A DNA stretch of 64,000 bases from Saururus chinensis (lineage: Eukaryota; Streptophyta; Magnoliopsida; Piperales; Saururaceae), in contig CP141141.1 of assembly GCA_035235625.1 (NCBI GenBank), forward strand, positions 20,271,968 to 20,335,967, read 5' to 3'. Every line of letters starts with the position of its first letter. Position 1 is the first letter of the stretch. The translations under genes were made by a program, and so were the position numbers. Of the stretch, positions 44,904 to 58,500 are shown in pieces. Below the pieces are notes generated by a model, which searched no databases, was not told the origin of the DNA, and worked only from the letters and a program-made list of their open reading frames with translations.

Positions 44904-46335
44904 TGATAAGTATGAAATATATATCTATTTTATATGCCTTTTACCTTATTTGTTAGCATAGATTAGGTTAATTTAGAGTTAGTTATGGTTTATACAGATT
45001 AAGATAGTTATTAATATTTTAGTTTGATTATTAATTAATTTTGGGAGTTATTAGTAGTTTTAGGATGTATTTAAATCAAGTTGAGATCTTAATTATATTC
45101 TACACGTCTAAAATGTGATGTTTTTATGTTTTGTAGGTAAAATACGTTTATCGAAGTACTTGGACGATGTTTAGAATAATTAAAAATAGTCTTGACATGC
45201 TTTAAAGTGATTTGGACAACTTTTCGGAGTTATAAACATATTGGAAATTAATATGGACATGAAAGAAAGAGCTTAATGAACAGAAAATGGACTGTCCAGA
45301 AAAACTGTCCAGATTGCAGAAACAGTGTAGCCGTTCGAACGGGGCGTTTTAAGAATCAAACGGGTAAACATGATTTTGGAGAAATATGCAGTATATGTGT
45401 GCAAACAGGCATGCAAGGCGTTCAAACGGGATAATGCGTAGTTTCCTAGTTTAAGCTAATTTTTATCTTTTTCATATAGAACTTCTTCATATGGTTCTTA
45501 TGTTTATATAAAGACATATTTGGCTCGAAATTAAGGGATTCCAGTAGATTTTCTGGAGAGAAAAAAGAAGAAGAAGATGGAAGAGAACTCAAAGCTTTTA
45601 ATGGAGATTTAAGTGCTTTCTTCTACAATGGAAGGCTAGACTTTTCTTTTACTTAGGAGTTGATGAAGCTATAGATAAGTTTTAGTTTCTTTTCTTTTTA
45701 ATTTAGATCTCAGTTGTGAATGATGACAATTGTATAATAAAGATTTCCTTTTTAATGGAAGAGTTTTTAATTTTTATTCAATTCTATGTTGATTTATTGT
45801 CTTGTAGAAGATAGATTGATGTGGTTTTCATATTTACATCAATTCTAATTTCTGTGATTTAGATGAGATGATCATATAATAGTTTTAATGTTAAGATAAT
45901 TAATGAATTGGATGAGTTATACAAAGATTAGACGAATCATGCCTATAGCTAGTTTAGTGTAGATGATTCATGCTATTGTTGAAGATAGTTCATGTCATGA
46001 ATTTAATTAATGATTCTTTTTGAAGTAATTCTAGCTTGTAGCTGAGAATACTTGTTCATATTCACACTAGATTTAGATTAAAAGTTAAGGAATTGTTATG
46101 GTTCTATAGTAGATTCGATTTCCTAAGTAAATTCCATCATATTAATATCTTGCTTTTAATTTAGTGATTATTGCTTTTACTTAATTTAAGTTTAAGTTCT
46201 TTCTAGTTTTTAATCAGCAAATTCCTCTTTAGATTTAATAATAATTCATTTGTCCCTTAGGTTCGACAACCCTTAAATACTCATCCTAGTACAATTACCT
46301 TGCACACTTGCAAATGGTTTAATTATAAACGATCA
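44904..46335 (+). mobile_element. solo LTR, 1,432 bp, family S, copy 1
   Basis: TGATAAGTATGAAATATA ... TTTAATTATAAACGATCA, TG...CA ends, with exact duplication GTCGC at 44899-44903 and 46336-46340. There is no coding sequence. An inverted relative with its own duplication lies at 60887-62062. The GGTTCGACAACCCTTAAATA block lies near the 3' end, in both copies in altered form. Confidence 0.88.
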
Positions 46336-47452
46336 GTCGCCTATGTGCACATGAAGGGTGAAGTGTCTCCAGGTAAAGGGAGGTTCTGTCTGTAGCCTAC
46401 GGGCACAGAAAGAGAAAAGTAATCCGGGTCAAGGGGAGGTTCTGTCAGTAGCTTATGGGCACGGAAAAAGAGTTTCTAGAGTCAATATGAGTCCATTTTC
46501 TTCATTTCAAGAGGCGTTCTTACCTAAATCGAGCATGCTGGACGTCGTGGCAGGGTTATTTTCTTGGTTGGAAATCTCTAGAATCCTAGAAGTGGACTTC
46601 TAATTTTGTAGTGTCCAGTTTATCAGTTTTGAATTCACACAGAGAGCGAGGTAGGGGCTTTTATCCTTTCTTAAGGCATGATTATGAACTTTGGTTGTGT
46701 TTTTGACTTAGTATTTATATAACTCTTGCATGTTATGTGTTAGAGTTACTTTCAAGTTATGCTTTATGATTTCCGCGCATATATTCGATTTGTCGAATGA
46801 TTAATTGTTGAGATAGAGTATGAATTATATATCATATGTTTATAATGTTATTATGTATATTCGATTAGTCGAATGATTTGCCACTGGAAGTGGATATGTT
46901 TTATATACTGCATGCTTTACGATTGCCTCATATATGATAGTTTAATCGAATGTTTATCCGTGGATTTTGATATAAATTATACATGTTGGAGAGTGTGAGA
47001 TAGAGACAAACTAGCTTGGCCACTATTTTCATTGCGAATGAACACAGTATGTTTGAAAGAAGGTTTTAGAGGACTCGTCCCTTTTGAAAGAAAGATTCTC
47101 AAGATTATTTTTGAAAAGACGTATAAGCATGGTGATCTAGTCACTGAAGCGGGACAAAGAAGGGGTAATCGTCTAATTGGAATGAGTGACCAACCTTGCA
47201 TTTCTAGTCGTTGATAGTGACGCTCCTATGACTTGTAGAGGCGGAGCTAGGGTTTTCAAAATGATAAACACTGGGATAGAATGTTTTAAGAGAAAACAAC
47301 CCTTTTTGGAGTATGAGAACTCTAGGATATTTTGATTGAGTCTGGGACTAAAGAGTGCTTTGGTTGTCTAGAGCTATTGTTGGGTGCTCCGATAGAGCTC
47401 CATTGACTAGATGAGGGCACAATATTAATCCGGTTCGGAATCTGATGCACGG

Positions 47453-49479
47453 TGTAACATCCTGACCTGAGCCGGGCCCACAAAATCACCTAATAAAATT
47501 TTTCTTTCCTTAAGCCAGGAATAATCATTTGTGTGTGAGAGGTACAACGTTTGTCTACGCACTACAAAGGTTCAAGGCTTCCCCGTACATAGACTCAGTT
47601 GTAATGTCGACATACACATGACAAAGCTTCATAGTTCATCGCGTGTAAAATAAAATAAAACTGATATTTATAATTAATTTGGATCGGGCCAATATTTCCT
47701 TCCTGTTGGTTGCCTACGTATGTATTGGATATTATTCCAATACGATCGGATCCGAACATAGTTCTGCCTAACGGCTAATACTTACAACAAGCATCACTAA
47801 ATCATATACATTAAAATATGTATATACTTATATTCAATCGGATGTATACAAAAACTCACCATATATCGGAGTCAAACGGAAATTAATAAATCAAGGAAAT
47901 CGCACATCTTACTCTACCACAGAGTGGGATCAATCACATTCACATGTCTTGCTCTATCACTGAGCCGAGACCGAACATAACATATGTCTTGCTCTATCAC
48001 TAAGTCAAGACTTAGCACATCACCTGTCTCACTCTATCACTGAGCCGAGACAGGACACACACACCACACATCTTACTCTACTCTAGAGCAAGACGGAACA
48101 TAAATAGATCACATCAAAGCATAGCAGATTAGAACACAAAAGATCATGGTATAGCACACATTCTAATTTAGCACATGCATTCTATAATTTAAACAGGAGG
48201 TTAGAAATGCTTACTCCCCTGATGTCTTGCGAGGTAGCAATATTTGGGGTTGCTCGTACCTTCTGGGCATCCTCCCCTTCAGATCTGGAGACAGTAGACA
48301 GAGCTTCCTCTAGCTTCCATACGTTCCTCGTCTTGCACTGAAAGACTACATACAAATGTTCTCCTTGCCGGAGACTCTTCTCGGTTTCTACGCCCGTGGA
48401 TAGCGGATAGAACCTCCCCTACTAGGGGATGTTCCTCACACATCGTGGCTCTTCAGTGGAAGACAAAGCCTCTCCTACTTTGGATTGCTTCTCTTGTTGT
48501 GGACAGGCAGCTTCGGAGAGAACCACATCTTGCTCTTGACCCTTTTTCTTTCTCCGGTGCTCGAGGAAGATGGGCAGGGCCTCTCCTTGTCTTGGGGCAT
48601 TTCTTCCTCATACTATCCCAACTCAGAGAAACGACCCCTCCATCACATAGGACACATCGATTTAGTCAAAAATGCCTCTTGGATGGACTAAATTGGAGTT
48701 AGGACACTTAGAAATAGATGAAAAGAACTTTGTCGGTGCTCGAGGAAAACAGGCAGAACTTCTCCTTGTCTTGGGGTGTTTCCTCCTTATACGGTCTCCA
48801 ACTCGAAGAAATGATCCCTCCATCACGTAGAACACGCTCGATTCATTAAGAATGCCTCTTGAATGGCCTTAATCAGACTCAAAATGCTTAGAAATGGGGA
48901 AGAAGAAGATCTCCTTCAAAAATAACAGAAGAAGGCTATTTATAGTCTCCAGCCGCGCCAAAACCGTGGCGCCGTGCCAGAAACAATGGCGCTGCTGCTT
49001 TTCGGCGGTGGCACCCATCAAAACATAGTGCCCACAGTTTCTCAGGCACATGTTGCACCGCACCGCACCAGCTGCCTGCTGCGGCACTCGCCAGTCGGGT
49101 GCCGCATGCCATTTTTCGTTTTCTTTTTTCTTTTTAAATCTTTATCTTCAAACGGGTGCATCTTTATACCCCGGATTCGGATTCACACATCCTTGATACC
49201 GTTGGACTCGTATTGACGAGCCCTTTGATACTAACCCACTTAAAAAAGTATATCATGTTCTTTGCAAGTGGGCCCCGCCTATTTTCCACGCTTTTCAGGG
49301 TCATAAATTCCGGTCCTGACCTCCATTCCGAGCATTCTTTAATTCGTTATGCTTGTTTCTTTGGGCTCTACTCATATACGAAGGTTTGAACCTCTAAAAC
49401 CCTCTAAGATTTATTGAAAGGTCATCTAATTACCTCTAACCCCGAAGGCTAAACGTAATTAGAAAAGCGGGGTGTTATA
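47453..49479 (-). repeat. LARD-like element, left (3') LTR
   Basis: 2,027 bp, plus-strand TGTAACATCCTGACC ... GCGGGGTGTTATA. The terminal CA of the plus strand is TA here. It aligns along its whole length with 52633-54593, with scattered substitutions and small deletions. Confidence 0.88.
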
Positions 49480-49494
49480 TTCTTTCCCCCTTAA

Positions 49495-50370
49495 GCGAAA
49501 TGCATCCTTGCAATTCGCCTAAACCACTCTTCCACATACAAAAATCCAGTCGTTACTCGGATAAAAATCACAAACAGCATTTTGATAATTTTAAATATCG
49601 GAAAAACTCTTTTGAAACACAAACCGATAGCTACTAAGATAAATATTTAGAAGCTGAATCTGATAATTTAGATTGAATGACACAGCCGAAAGCATAACCC
49701 GAAGGTTAATAATCGGGTAACACAAGCATAAACATGATCCAAGATTACATACTCGGATATCACAAAATGAAATTTGATAAATAAGATCAGATAAAGCATT
49801 CATAACCAGAATCTGATAATTTAAGATCGAATACTAATGATCGAATAAAACATTTTAAACAAAATCTGATTGTGATTTTAAAATCTGATAAATCATATCA
49901 TGCAAAATTTGATACTTAATTTAGAGTCGAATAGATCATCGTTTAGAAGTATGATGTCTTTCAAAGTCAGACATATTATTCTTTCAAAATTCAATAAATC
50001 GACCGTTCATCAAAATATGATAAATCGTTCATAAACGAAATCCAATAGTTAATTCAAAATCAGATAAATCCTTGTTCATAAATTCTGATATCAGAGAGCC
50101 ATGATACCTAACGACTTACTTCCACACTCATGGGGCCATGGAAGACGGAAGGATAGAAGCTCTCCCATGATGCTCCACACCTGTGTACGCTAGAACCGAT
50201 TACAAATTTCGGTAGGTATCTAGAATCGATAGCTTATGGGCTTTATACTAAATAACTATCCAGAGATTCTGAAGACCCAAATCATTAAAATCTTCATCGT
50301 CAAATCAAATTCATAACAAACCTTTTCGAATAAACTAGATTTCAAATCGAAATTCATTTCAATAAACTAC
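49495..50370. repeat. LARD interior, part 1: degenerate AATCTGATAA repeats
   Basis: AAAATCTGATAAAT, AAATTTGATAAAT and AAATCAGATAAAT variants recur every 30-60 bp. The stretch has stops in all frames and no retroviral motif. Confidence 0.5.
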
Positions 50371-51575
50371 TGGAATAAACCTTGAAGCTATCCACTAAGC
50401 ATCATGTCCCATACCACGGGTATTTGATGGTTTCTTCTTAGCAATTCCACAGGTGATTGAGATAAATTTACAAAATTTCAAATCTATTTTCAAATTACAC
50501 AGGATTCGAAATTTAATTTCATATCAAATCCAATAACAAATTCAACCTTAGAGCAATCCACTAGGTGTTTAGTGATTACTCTTCCGGATTTCCACTATTT
50601 TTCAAAACATATTTGCTTGAAGATCAAGAAAACTTTCAAAATACTAACATTTCAAACTTGAATTTAATATCAATATATTGGTAGAATTTACCGTAGAGTT
50701 ATCCATTAACACCTCACCTTCTATACCGTGGGTGTTTGATGGTTACTTTGAGGTAGTTCCACCGCCTTTGAAAACAAATTTATTTCCGAGTCAAAAATAT
50801 TTTTTAAAACGAGTAATTCGAAATCAAATTTTTATTTCAATACCCTAGTAGAATTAACTGTGGAGTTTTCCACTAATGTCTCATGTCCCATAATATGAGT
50901 GTTTGGTGGTTACCCTTTGGTAATTTTACCGCATTTGAAAATAAATTAATTCCTAAATTAGAAATATTTTCTAAAATGAACAATTTGAAATCAAATTTTA
51001 TTTCAATACTCGAGTAAAATTAACTGTAGAGTTTTCCACTAACGTCTCATGTCCTATAGCATGAGCGGTCGGTGGTTACCCCGTGGTAATTCTACCACCT
51101 TTGAAAAATAAATTAATTTCAAAATAAGAAACATTTTCTAAAATAAACAATTTGAAATCAAATTTTATTTCAATACTCGAATAAAATTAACCATAGAGTT
51201 TTCCACTAGCGCCTTATGTCCCATAGCATGAGCGGTCGGTGGTTACCCCGTGGTAATTCTACTGCCTTTAAAAATATATTTAATTTTTTAACAAGTCGAA
51301 ATCAAATTTTATTTAAATACTCAAGTAGAATTAACCGTAGAGTTTTCCACTAGCGTTTCATGTCCCATAGCATGAGCGGTCGATAGTTACCCTGTGGTAA
51401 TTCTATTGTCTTTGAAAACAAATTTAATTTTTGAACAAGTTGAAATCAACTTTTATTTAAATACTCAAGTTGAATTAACCGTAGAGTTTTTTACTAGCGC
51501 TTCATGTCCCATATTATGAGCAGTTAGCGGTTACCCCGTGGTAATTTTACCGTACTTTAAAACACATTTGAAATC
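50371..51575. repeat. LARD interior, part 2: ~140-167 bp tandem repeat, eight units
   Basis: The recurring block is GTAGAGTTTTCCACTAGCG, then TCATGTCCCATAGCATGAGC, then GGTCGGTGGTTACCCCGTGG and TAATTCTACC. Copies begin near 50390, 50550, 50693, 50857, 51022, 51189, 51339 and 51480, separated by AT-rich spacers with GAAATCAAATTTTATTT. The last five copies are most alike. Confidence 0.75.
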
Positions 51576-51659
51576 AAAGTTGTTGAAAATATTTTTAAAA
51601 AATCATGTAATGAATTCAAAATAAAATTTTTGATCGAGTTGAATTCAAAATCACAATAC

Positions 51660-52620
51660 GTAAAATCAAAGTTTTCAGATTAAATCTAAGGCCACACATG
51701 CAAAACAAAATTTCAATTCATTCTCGATGAAAAAATTGAAATTTGGAAAAATCGAAATCTGTCTTAAATCTAATGTAACACAAGCAAAATGGAATTCTAA
51801 ATTAAATCTAAATCAACTTATTCAGAAAGAATTTTCATATAACTTATGATTAAAAATTATAATTCATAAAAATCAGAATTATATAAATCCCAATGTCACA
51901 TATACAAAATGAAAAGTTCCAAAGCAAAGTCCATATTAAATCCAATTAAAAAATTTAAACATGTTGCAACACATTTAGACTTAAATTATAAATAATTTTC
52001 AATTGAAAAATGAAAATTATCAAATTGATGTTTGCATCAAATCTAATGCAACACATGGCAAATAAAAATCTCAAATAATTCGTATTAAATTAGATGCAAC
52101 ACATTCAAAGTAGAAATTTTAGATTAATTCTAATTTTAAAATTGACGTTTACAAAGTCTAAGTTTGCCTTTAATGTGATACACACATGTAGGATAAAAAT
52201 TTAAAATTACTCCTAATTAAACAAATCAAAATTTATCATAATTAGAGTTTGATGCAATTTATCTCACAATAGCAAAATAGAATTACTAGTCACAGTCTAA
52301 TTGATTTATTCATAATGACAATTTCAAATCATGTTCGATTTAAGATCGAAATTCATAAAATTGATCTTTATATCAAATCTATGATAGCACATGCAAACAA
52401 AGATGTCAATTCTTAAATATACATGAGAACCGAAGTTCTTAAAATAGAAGTCCATATTAAATTAAAGATTATTGATGCAGAACAAAATTTCAAATTTGAA
52501 GTTTGTGTTAAATTTGATAACACACAGGCATAACCAAGACTTGAAAATCAGAATTTATTTCAAATTAAAGATAACACATCTAGAAGAGAAATTTACTTTA
52601 AAATCAAAATTCCTATTATA
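51660..52620. repeat. LARD interior, part 3: degenerate AACACATGCAAA repeats
   Basis: Words such as AATCTAATGCAACACATGG, AACACAAGCAAAATGG and ATAGCACATGCAAACAAAG recur about every 90-130 bp in AT-rich sequence. They are diverged; no coding function. Confidence 0.55.
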
Positions 52621-52632
52621 CTCCTGACCATT

Positions 52633-54593
52633 TGTAACGTCCCAACCCGAGCAGGGCCCACAAAATCAGTTAATAAAGTTTTTTCTTTCCTTAAGCCAAG
52701 AATCATCATCTCTGTGCAAGAGGTACAACGTTCGTCTACGCACTACGGAGCTTTAAGACTTCCCTGTACATAGACTTGGTTGTAACATTTACTTACACAC
52801 GACAAAGCTTCATAGTTCATCGCGTGTAAAATAAAATAAAACTTAAATTTATAATTAATTTGGATTGGCCAATGTTGCCTTGCCATTGGTTGCCTACGTA
52901 CGTATTGGATATTATTCCAATACGATCGGATCCAAACGTAGTTCTTCCTAACAACTAATACATACAATAAGCATCACTAAATCATATACAATAAAATATG
53001 TATATACTAATATTCAATCGGAGGTATACAAAAACTCGTCATATATCAGAGTTAAGCGGAAGTTAATAAATCAACAAAATCGCACATCTTACTCTACCAC
53101 AGAGCGGGATCAATCACATTCACATGTCTTGCCCTATTACTGAGCCAAGACTGAACATAACATACGTCTCACTCTATCACTTAGTTGAGACTAAGCACAT
53201 CACCCATCTCGCTCTATCACTGAGCCGAGATAGGACAAACACACCACACATCTCGCTCTACCCTAGAGCAAGATGGAACATAAACAGATCACATCAAAGC
53301 ATAACAGATTAGAACACAAAGGATCATGGTATAGCACACATCCTAATTTAGCACATGAATTCTATAATATAAACGGGAAGTTTGAACGCTTACTCCCCTA
53401 ATGTCTTGTGAGGTAGCAGTATTCGGGGTTGCTCATACCTTCTGGGTGTCCTCCCCTTCAGATCCGGAGATAGTAGACAGAGCTTCCTCTAGCTTCCATA
53501 CGTTCCTCGTCTTGCATTGAAAGACTACATACAAACATTCTCCTTGCCGGAGACTCTTCTCGTTTTCTATGCCCGTGGACGGCGGATAGAACCTCCCCTA
53601 CTCAAGGATGTTCCTTTCACATCGTGGCTCTTCAGTGGAAGACAGAGCCTCTCCTACTTTAGATTGCTTCTCTTGTTGTGGACAGGCAGCTTTGGACAGA
53701 ACCCCATCTTGCTTCTGACCCTTTTTCTTTCTCCAGTACTCGAGGACGACGGGCAGGGCCTCTCCTTGTCTTGGGGCATTTTTCCTCAAATAGTCATGAA
53801 CTCAGAGAAAGGACCACTCCATTGCATAGGACACACTTGATTTAGTCAAAAATGCCTCTTCGATGAACTAAATCGGAGTTAGGATGCTTAGAACTGGATA
53901 AAATGAAGTTTGTCTGTGCTCGAGAACAACAGGCAGAACCTCTCCTTGTCTTGGGGCATTTCCTCCTTATACGGTCTCCAAATCGAAGAAAGGACCTCTC
54001 CATCATGTAGAACATGCTCGATTCACTTAAGAACGCCTCTTGAACGGCCTTAATCGGATTCAGAACACTCAGAAACGGCGAAGAAGAAGATATGCTTCAA
54101 AAATAACAAAAGAAGTCTATTTATAGCGTCCCACCGCGCCAAAACCGTGGCGCCTCTAGTTTCGGGCAGCGGTGCCAGTCGAAACACAGAATCCATGGTT
54201 TTGCAGGTGCGTGTTGTGCTGCGCTGCATTGTGCGCCATTTTTCTTTTTAAATCTTTATCTTCAAATGTGCACATCTTTATACCCCGGATTCAAATTTGC
54301 GCATTCCTGGTACTATTGGACTCGTATCGATGAGCTCTTCGATACTAACCCACTTAAAGAAGTATATCATACTCTTTCCAAGTAGGTCCCACCTATTTTT
54401 CACGCTTCTCAAGGTCATAAATTCTGGTCCTAACCTCCGTGTCGCGCATTATTCAATTTGTTACTCTCGTTTCTTTGAGCTCTACTTATATATGAAGGTG
54501 TCAACCTCTGAAACCATCTAAGATTTATTGAAAGGTTATCTAATTACCTCTAACCCTGAAGTCTAAACGTAATTAAAAAAGTGGGGTGTTACA
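52633..54593 (-). repeat. LARD-like element, right (5') LTR
   Basis: 1,961 bp, plus-strand TGTAACGTCCCAACCC ... GTGGGGTGTTACA, aligned with the left LTR. The adjoining interior (minus AATGGTCAGGAG) is where a primer-binding site should be; it is only weakly like TGGTATCAGAG. Confidence 0.88.
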
Positions 54594-55324
54594 CACGGTA
54601 CCTATTTTAGCCTAGTGAGCCCCTAAAGAAGGGCAAAACCCCTAATTAGCCCCTAACGAAGGGCACATATCAAGGCTACACGCGCTAGGGTAGAGAGTAT
54701 CATGGGAAGACTCTATACTCTCTAGATCCTGGCACCCCATGAGCATGGGTGACTCTTCTATCCACAAGCACAAAATGTTTTGAGATGATATGTGGAGGAG
54801 TAAGAGGTCCTTGCTTTGTACCCGTAGAAAATTCCTAATAATAATATATGTCTAGGACATTAGTAGTAAGCCGTGAGAGTTTACAAACCCTAGAAATATC
54901 TTCGATACGTAGGAAGAAGCACTAGGGGTGGTTTTCGGTGAGAGGTACACCCTATTTTCATGAAAATTATTATATATGATATGTGTTGTGAAACTGTCAT
55001 GTGTTTATTCATGCCTAATAGTATAAACTCCCCTACTGAGTATTTTAAAATACTCACCATCCCCCAAACTTTGTAAGACTCGATGAAGCTTAGTGTGCGG
55101 GTAGAAGGGCCTACTCCGAGTTTTATCGATGTGATTTCGAGGATTTCAACAGCACCAAAATGAGTAAGAACTCTCCTTATTAATTTTCTCTTGTGTGTTT
55201 GTACACGGACCGTGGTTCCCGGGGATATTATTATTTTATTATCACATATGAAGAGCGGCTCCAGTAGCGGGCTTGGGTTGTGAAAAGAAATTTTTATATG
55301 CTTCCAAAATCTAGGTGCGCGACA

Positions 55325-55487
55325 GTGTGTGACAGATGTATGTCCCAAGAGATTATGTATCACAATGGTTCATACGGGGTTGGCATGACCACCCCCACTA
55401 TCCATGGACCCCGTGGCCCGTACCAGCTCACCCGAACCCCGAACAAGGATGGACCATATGGGGCTGAGCTCGTATCATGGTCCAACA
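55325..55487 (-). repeat. copia 3' LTR, second part (LTR start)
   Basis: Continues the LTR after the gypsy insertion. It aligns with 62169-62325, with shared GTTGGCATGACCACCCCCAC and GGACCCCGTGGCCC blocks. The minus-strand LTR start TGTTGGACCATG at 55487 abuts the purine tract at 55488-55496. Confidence 0.82.
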
Positions 55488-55539
55488 TCCCCCACTATGG
55501 TAAAGGGCTCATATGGTCCAACAACGACTAGTGTTAGTA

Positions 55540-58500
55540 CTATTGAAGACCAATGCTATGAGCATGACGTGTAAATAAATCTATCGTGAAGGCCTTAGTG
55601 AACAGATCCACCAACATCTTAGTAGTAGGAATATGACTCACAATCACTTTTCCTCTCTGTAGAATGTCGAATATATAGTAGTAATGCACTTCAATGTGCT
55701 TACCTTTGACACTAATCTCCCCATTTTTGAGTGTCGATACAATTGCCAGATTATCGCAATAAATCTAGGCATGAGCATAATTCAAGTTTTCTAGTCCTAA
55801 TCTAGCTAGAAATTCCTTTATCCAAACAGCTTGTGAAGTTGGTGTACTGCATACATAAAACTTAGCTTCCATCATAGACTTAGAAACACTCTTCTATTTC
55901 TTGTTTTCCCACGACATAGCCCCTCCTTCAAATATGAAGACAAATCTACTAGTGGATTTCCTATCATCTAGATCCCCCGCATAGTTTGAATCACTATATC
56001 CAGCTAATGACAGACTTTTCGCCTAATAAGTGAGGTGTAGATGCTTAGACCCTAGAAGGTAGTAGAATATCCTTTTTACTACTTGCCAGTATTGAAGTAT
56101 AGGGTTTGCCTAGTAGCGGCTCAACAAGCCTACCACAAAACTGAAGTCAGGTCTAGTACATGTCATGACATATATCAAGTTGCCAATAGCATGTGCATAT
56201 GACACTCACTCCAACCAGAGTCTGTTTTCCTCTCTCGAAGGAACCATACTCTTAAGCAACACAATACCTTTATATATAGGAGATTCAATGATCTTCCAAC
56301 TAATGACATTGAAGCATTTGAGAACACTCTCAATGTATAACTGTTGAGATATACTTAGCTTCATAGCCTTTCAATCCCAGTCAATTTTCATCCCAAAGAT
56401 GTAGGATGCCTAACCCATGTCTTTCAACTCAAAATATGTTTTTAGCCATTGTTTTAAACTTACAATCATACTTAAGTCATTCCCCATCAAGAGTATGCAA
56501 TCCATATAAAATTACAACATCATATACCTAGTCCCATCCCGAAAGGTATAAACACAGTGATCATGTTCATTCACTATGAACCCATATTCACTAATTACCT
56601 TTTGAAAAGTAAAGTACCAATGTCTTGGAAATTATTTAAGCCTACACAATGATTTTATTAGCTTACACACCTTGTGTTCCTCTCCCGGAACTATAAAACC
56701 CTTAGGTTGTTTTATATAAATCTCTTCATCTAAATCTCCATTTAGGAAGACAGTTTTTACATTCATCTGGTGCAACTCTAAATTAAAGTAAGCAACAATT
56801 GCTAAGAGACATATGATTAAGTCAAATTTTGACACATGTGAGTATGTCAACCCTTGAGTTAACCCTTTGGCCACTAATCTTGCCTTGTACTTGTCAATTG
56901 ACCTATCTGCCTTAAACTTCTTTTTGAAGATCCATTTACACCATATAGCCTTTTGCCGTTCGGGTGGATCTACTATCTCCCAGACCTTATTCTTTAGGAT
57001 TTAATCTATTTCCTATAAAATAACATTCTGACATTCTTAAGCATTTAGAAGACTTAAAGCTTGTTCAAGGGTAATTTGGTCATCTAGAACAAGTTTATCT
57101 AATGTGATGTTGTCTTCCCCTAGCATTGTATAGAAGTCCCTCAATAGGATTGATAGTCTTCTTTCCCTTGATGCCCTTACTTCCTAGTTAGTTTAATTTT
57201 GACCTGATCCAATTACTTCCTTAGGGGTAGTCTCTTTTACTATTTCAAATAAATCAACTCTTTTATTAGGTAGTTTGGGATTTAATTCTTCTTCTAAAAA
57301 ATAGGCGTATCTAGACTCTATAACCCCCACTGTCCTGTTCATGTGGTGAATCACAAATTTGTACCCCTTAGAGTAGTCATAGGAATTAATAAAGTTGTAA
57401 TTTATGGTCTTAGGGTCCAGCTTAGATCTATTTGGTTAGGCACCTTTACATATGACCAGAACCCCCACACTCTAAGATGTCCTAAGCTTGGACGTCAACC
57501 AGTCCATTGTCCGTTGGACTACCTTTGTGGGTACATGATTAAGGATATACATGGAGGTGTCTAAAGCCTCACTCCAAAAATTGGATCTAACCATGTCCAT
57601 CAGCATCCTATTACACCTTTCTACCACTCCATTTTGTTGTGGAGTATAGAGGAGTGTGTATTGATGTACTATTCTTTGATCGGTACAATAATCTTTAAAT
57701 AGATTAGAGGTGTACTCACCACCCCTATCAGTCCTTAAAACTTTGACCTTTTTGCCTAACTAGGTCTCTACCTTGTTTTAAGTTCCTTAAATTAATTTAG
57801 GGCATCAGATTTTCTGTTTATTAGATACATGTACTTGTATCTTGAATAATCATCTATAAAGGTTATAAAGTAGGTCATGCATCTATTGGTCTAAACATGC
57901 TAGGACCCATAGATGTCAGAGTGAATTGCCCCAAAATAGTTCATTTGTTCTTTATCCCTTTCAGAAGAATTTCCTTCTCATCTTTAGCGATATTCAATCC
58001 TCACACATACACATAGGTTTTTGGATATCTTGAGTAATAATTCCACATTCGACATTCTATGTAGCTTAACTACATTGACATAACACAAATGCATGTGCCA
58101 AAGTAACACATCATCTACAAAATACTCAAAAGAGGCTAATTCATTAGAAATAAATGAGTTAGAAAGATTAAGATATAATAGTCCATCAACAAAAGTAGTT
58201 GTAAATAAAATAGAGGCACCCTTGACCACTATGGCTTTGTTCCCTTTGAATATGACCTCAAATCTCTTCTTGGTAAGAATAGGGATGGAGATTAGATTCC
58301 TCCTAATGGAGGGAGCAAATAACACATCAGTCAGGACTAGGGTTGACCCTTCCTTCATAGGGGTCCAATATGTCCCCATGGCCTCTATGTCGTAGTAGGT
58401 ATTGTTCCCCATGTAGATCTTGTTCTGTCCAACGAGGAGATTGATCATCTCGCCCTTAGAATCCCTCGAGTGTGACACATGAATTGTGGCTCTAGAGTCT

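Larger units (their letters stand above)
47453..54593 (-). mobile_element. non-coding LTR retrotransposon (LARD-like), 7.1 kb
   Basis: Two direct LTRs (47453-49479 and 52633-54593) bound a 3,153-bp interior without any retroviral domain. The exact duplication CACGG flanks the whole (47448-47452 and 54594-54598). Orientation is minus. The tract reading TTAAGGGGGAAAGAA on the minus strand (49480-49494) is a polypurine tract directly before the LTR start TATAACACCCCGC, and the opposite LTR starts TGTAACACCCCAC. Internal sequence is made of degenerate tandem repeats. A large element with good LTRs but no gag-pol fits the definition of a large retrotransposon derivative, mobilised by a partner in trans. 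Open frames in the LTRs (for example 48445-48702, 53517-53840) are not genes. Confidence 0.85.
44149..55324 (+). mobile_element. gypsy-type solo LTR (~2.6 kb) split by two nested elements
   Basis: It starts TGTAACGACCACAAATTTTC and ends TAGGTGCGCGACA, with the exact 5-bp duplication GTGTG on both sides (44144-44148 and 55325-55329). After removing the nested elements with one copy of each duplication, 2,593 bp remain (44149-44903, 46341-47452, 54599-55324) without coding sequence. The CTACTGAGTATTTTAAAATA block near 55035 is typical of gypsy LTRs. A lone LTR with an intact duplication implies LTR-LTR recombination after insertion. The + strand is inferred from TGTAACG being the usual LTR start. 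Confidence 0.8.

Noticed and set aside
48445..49216. Overlapping open frames in the LARD LTRs
   Set aside because: The same frames recur in the second LTR with stops and shifts, and no retroviral or host domain is present.
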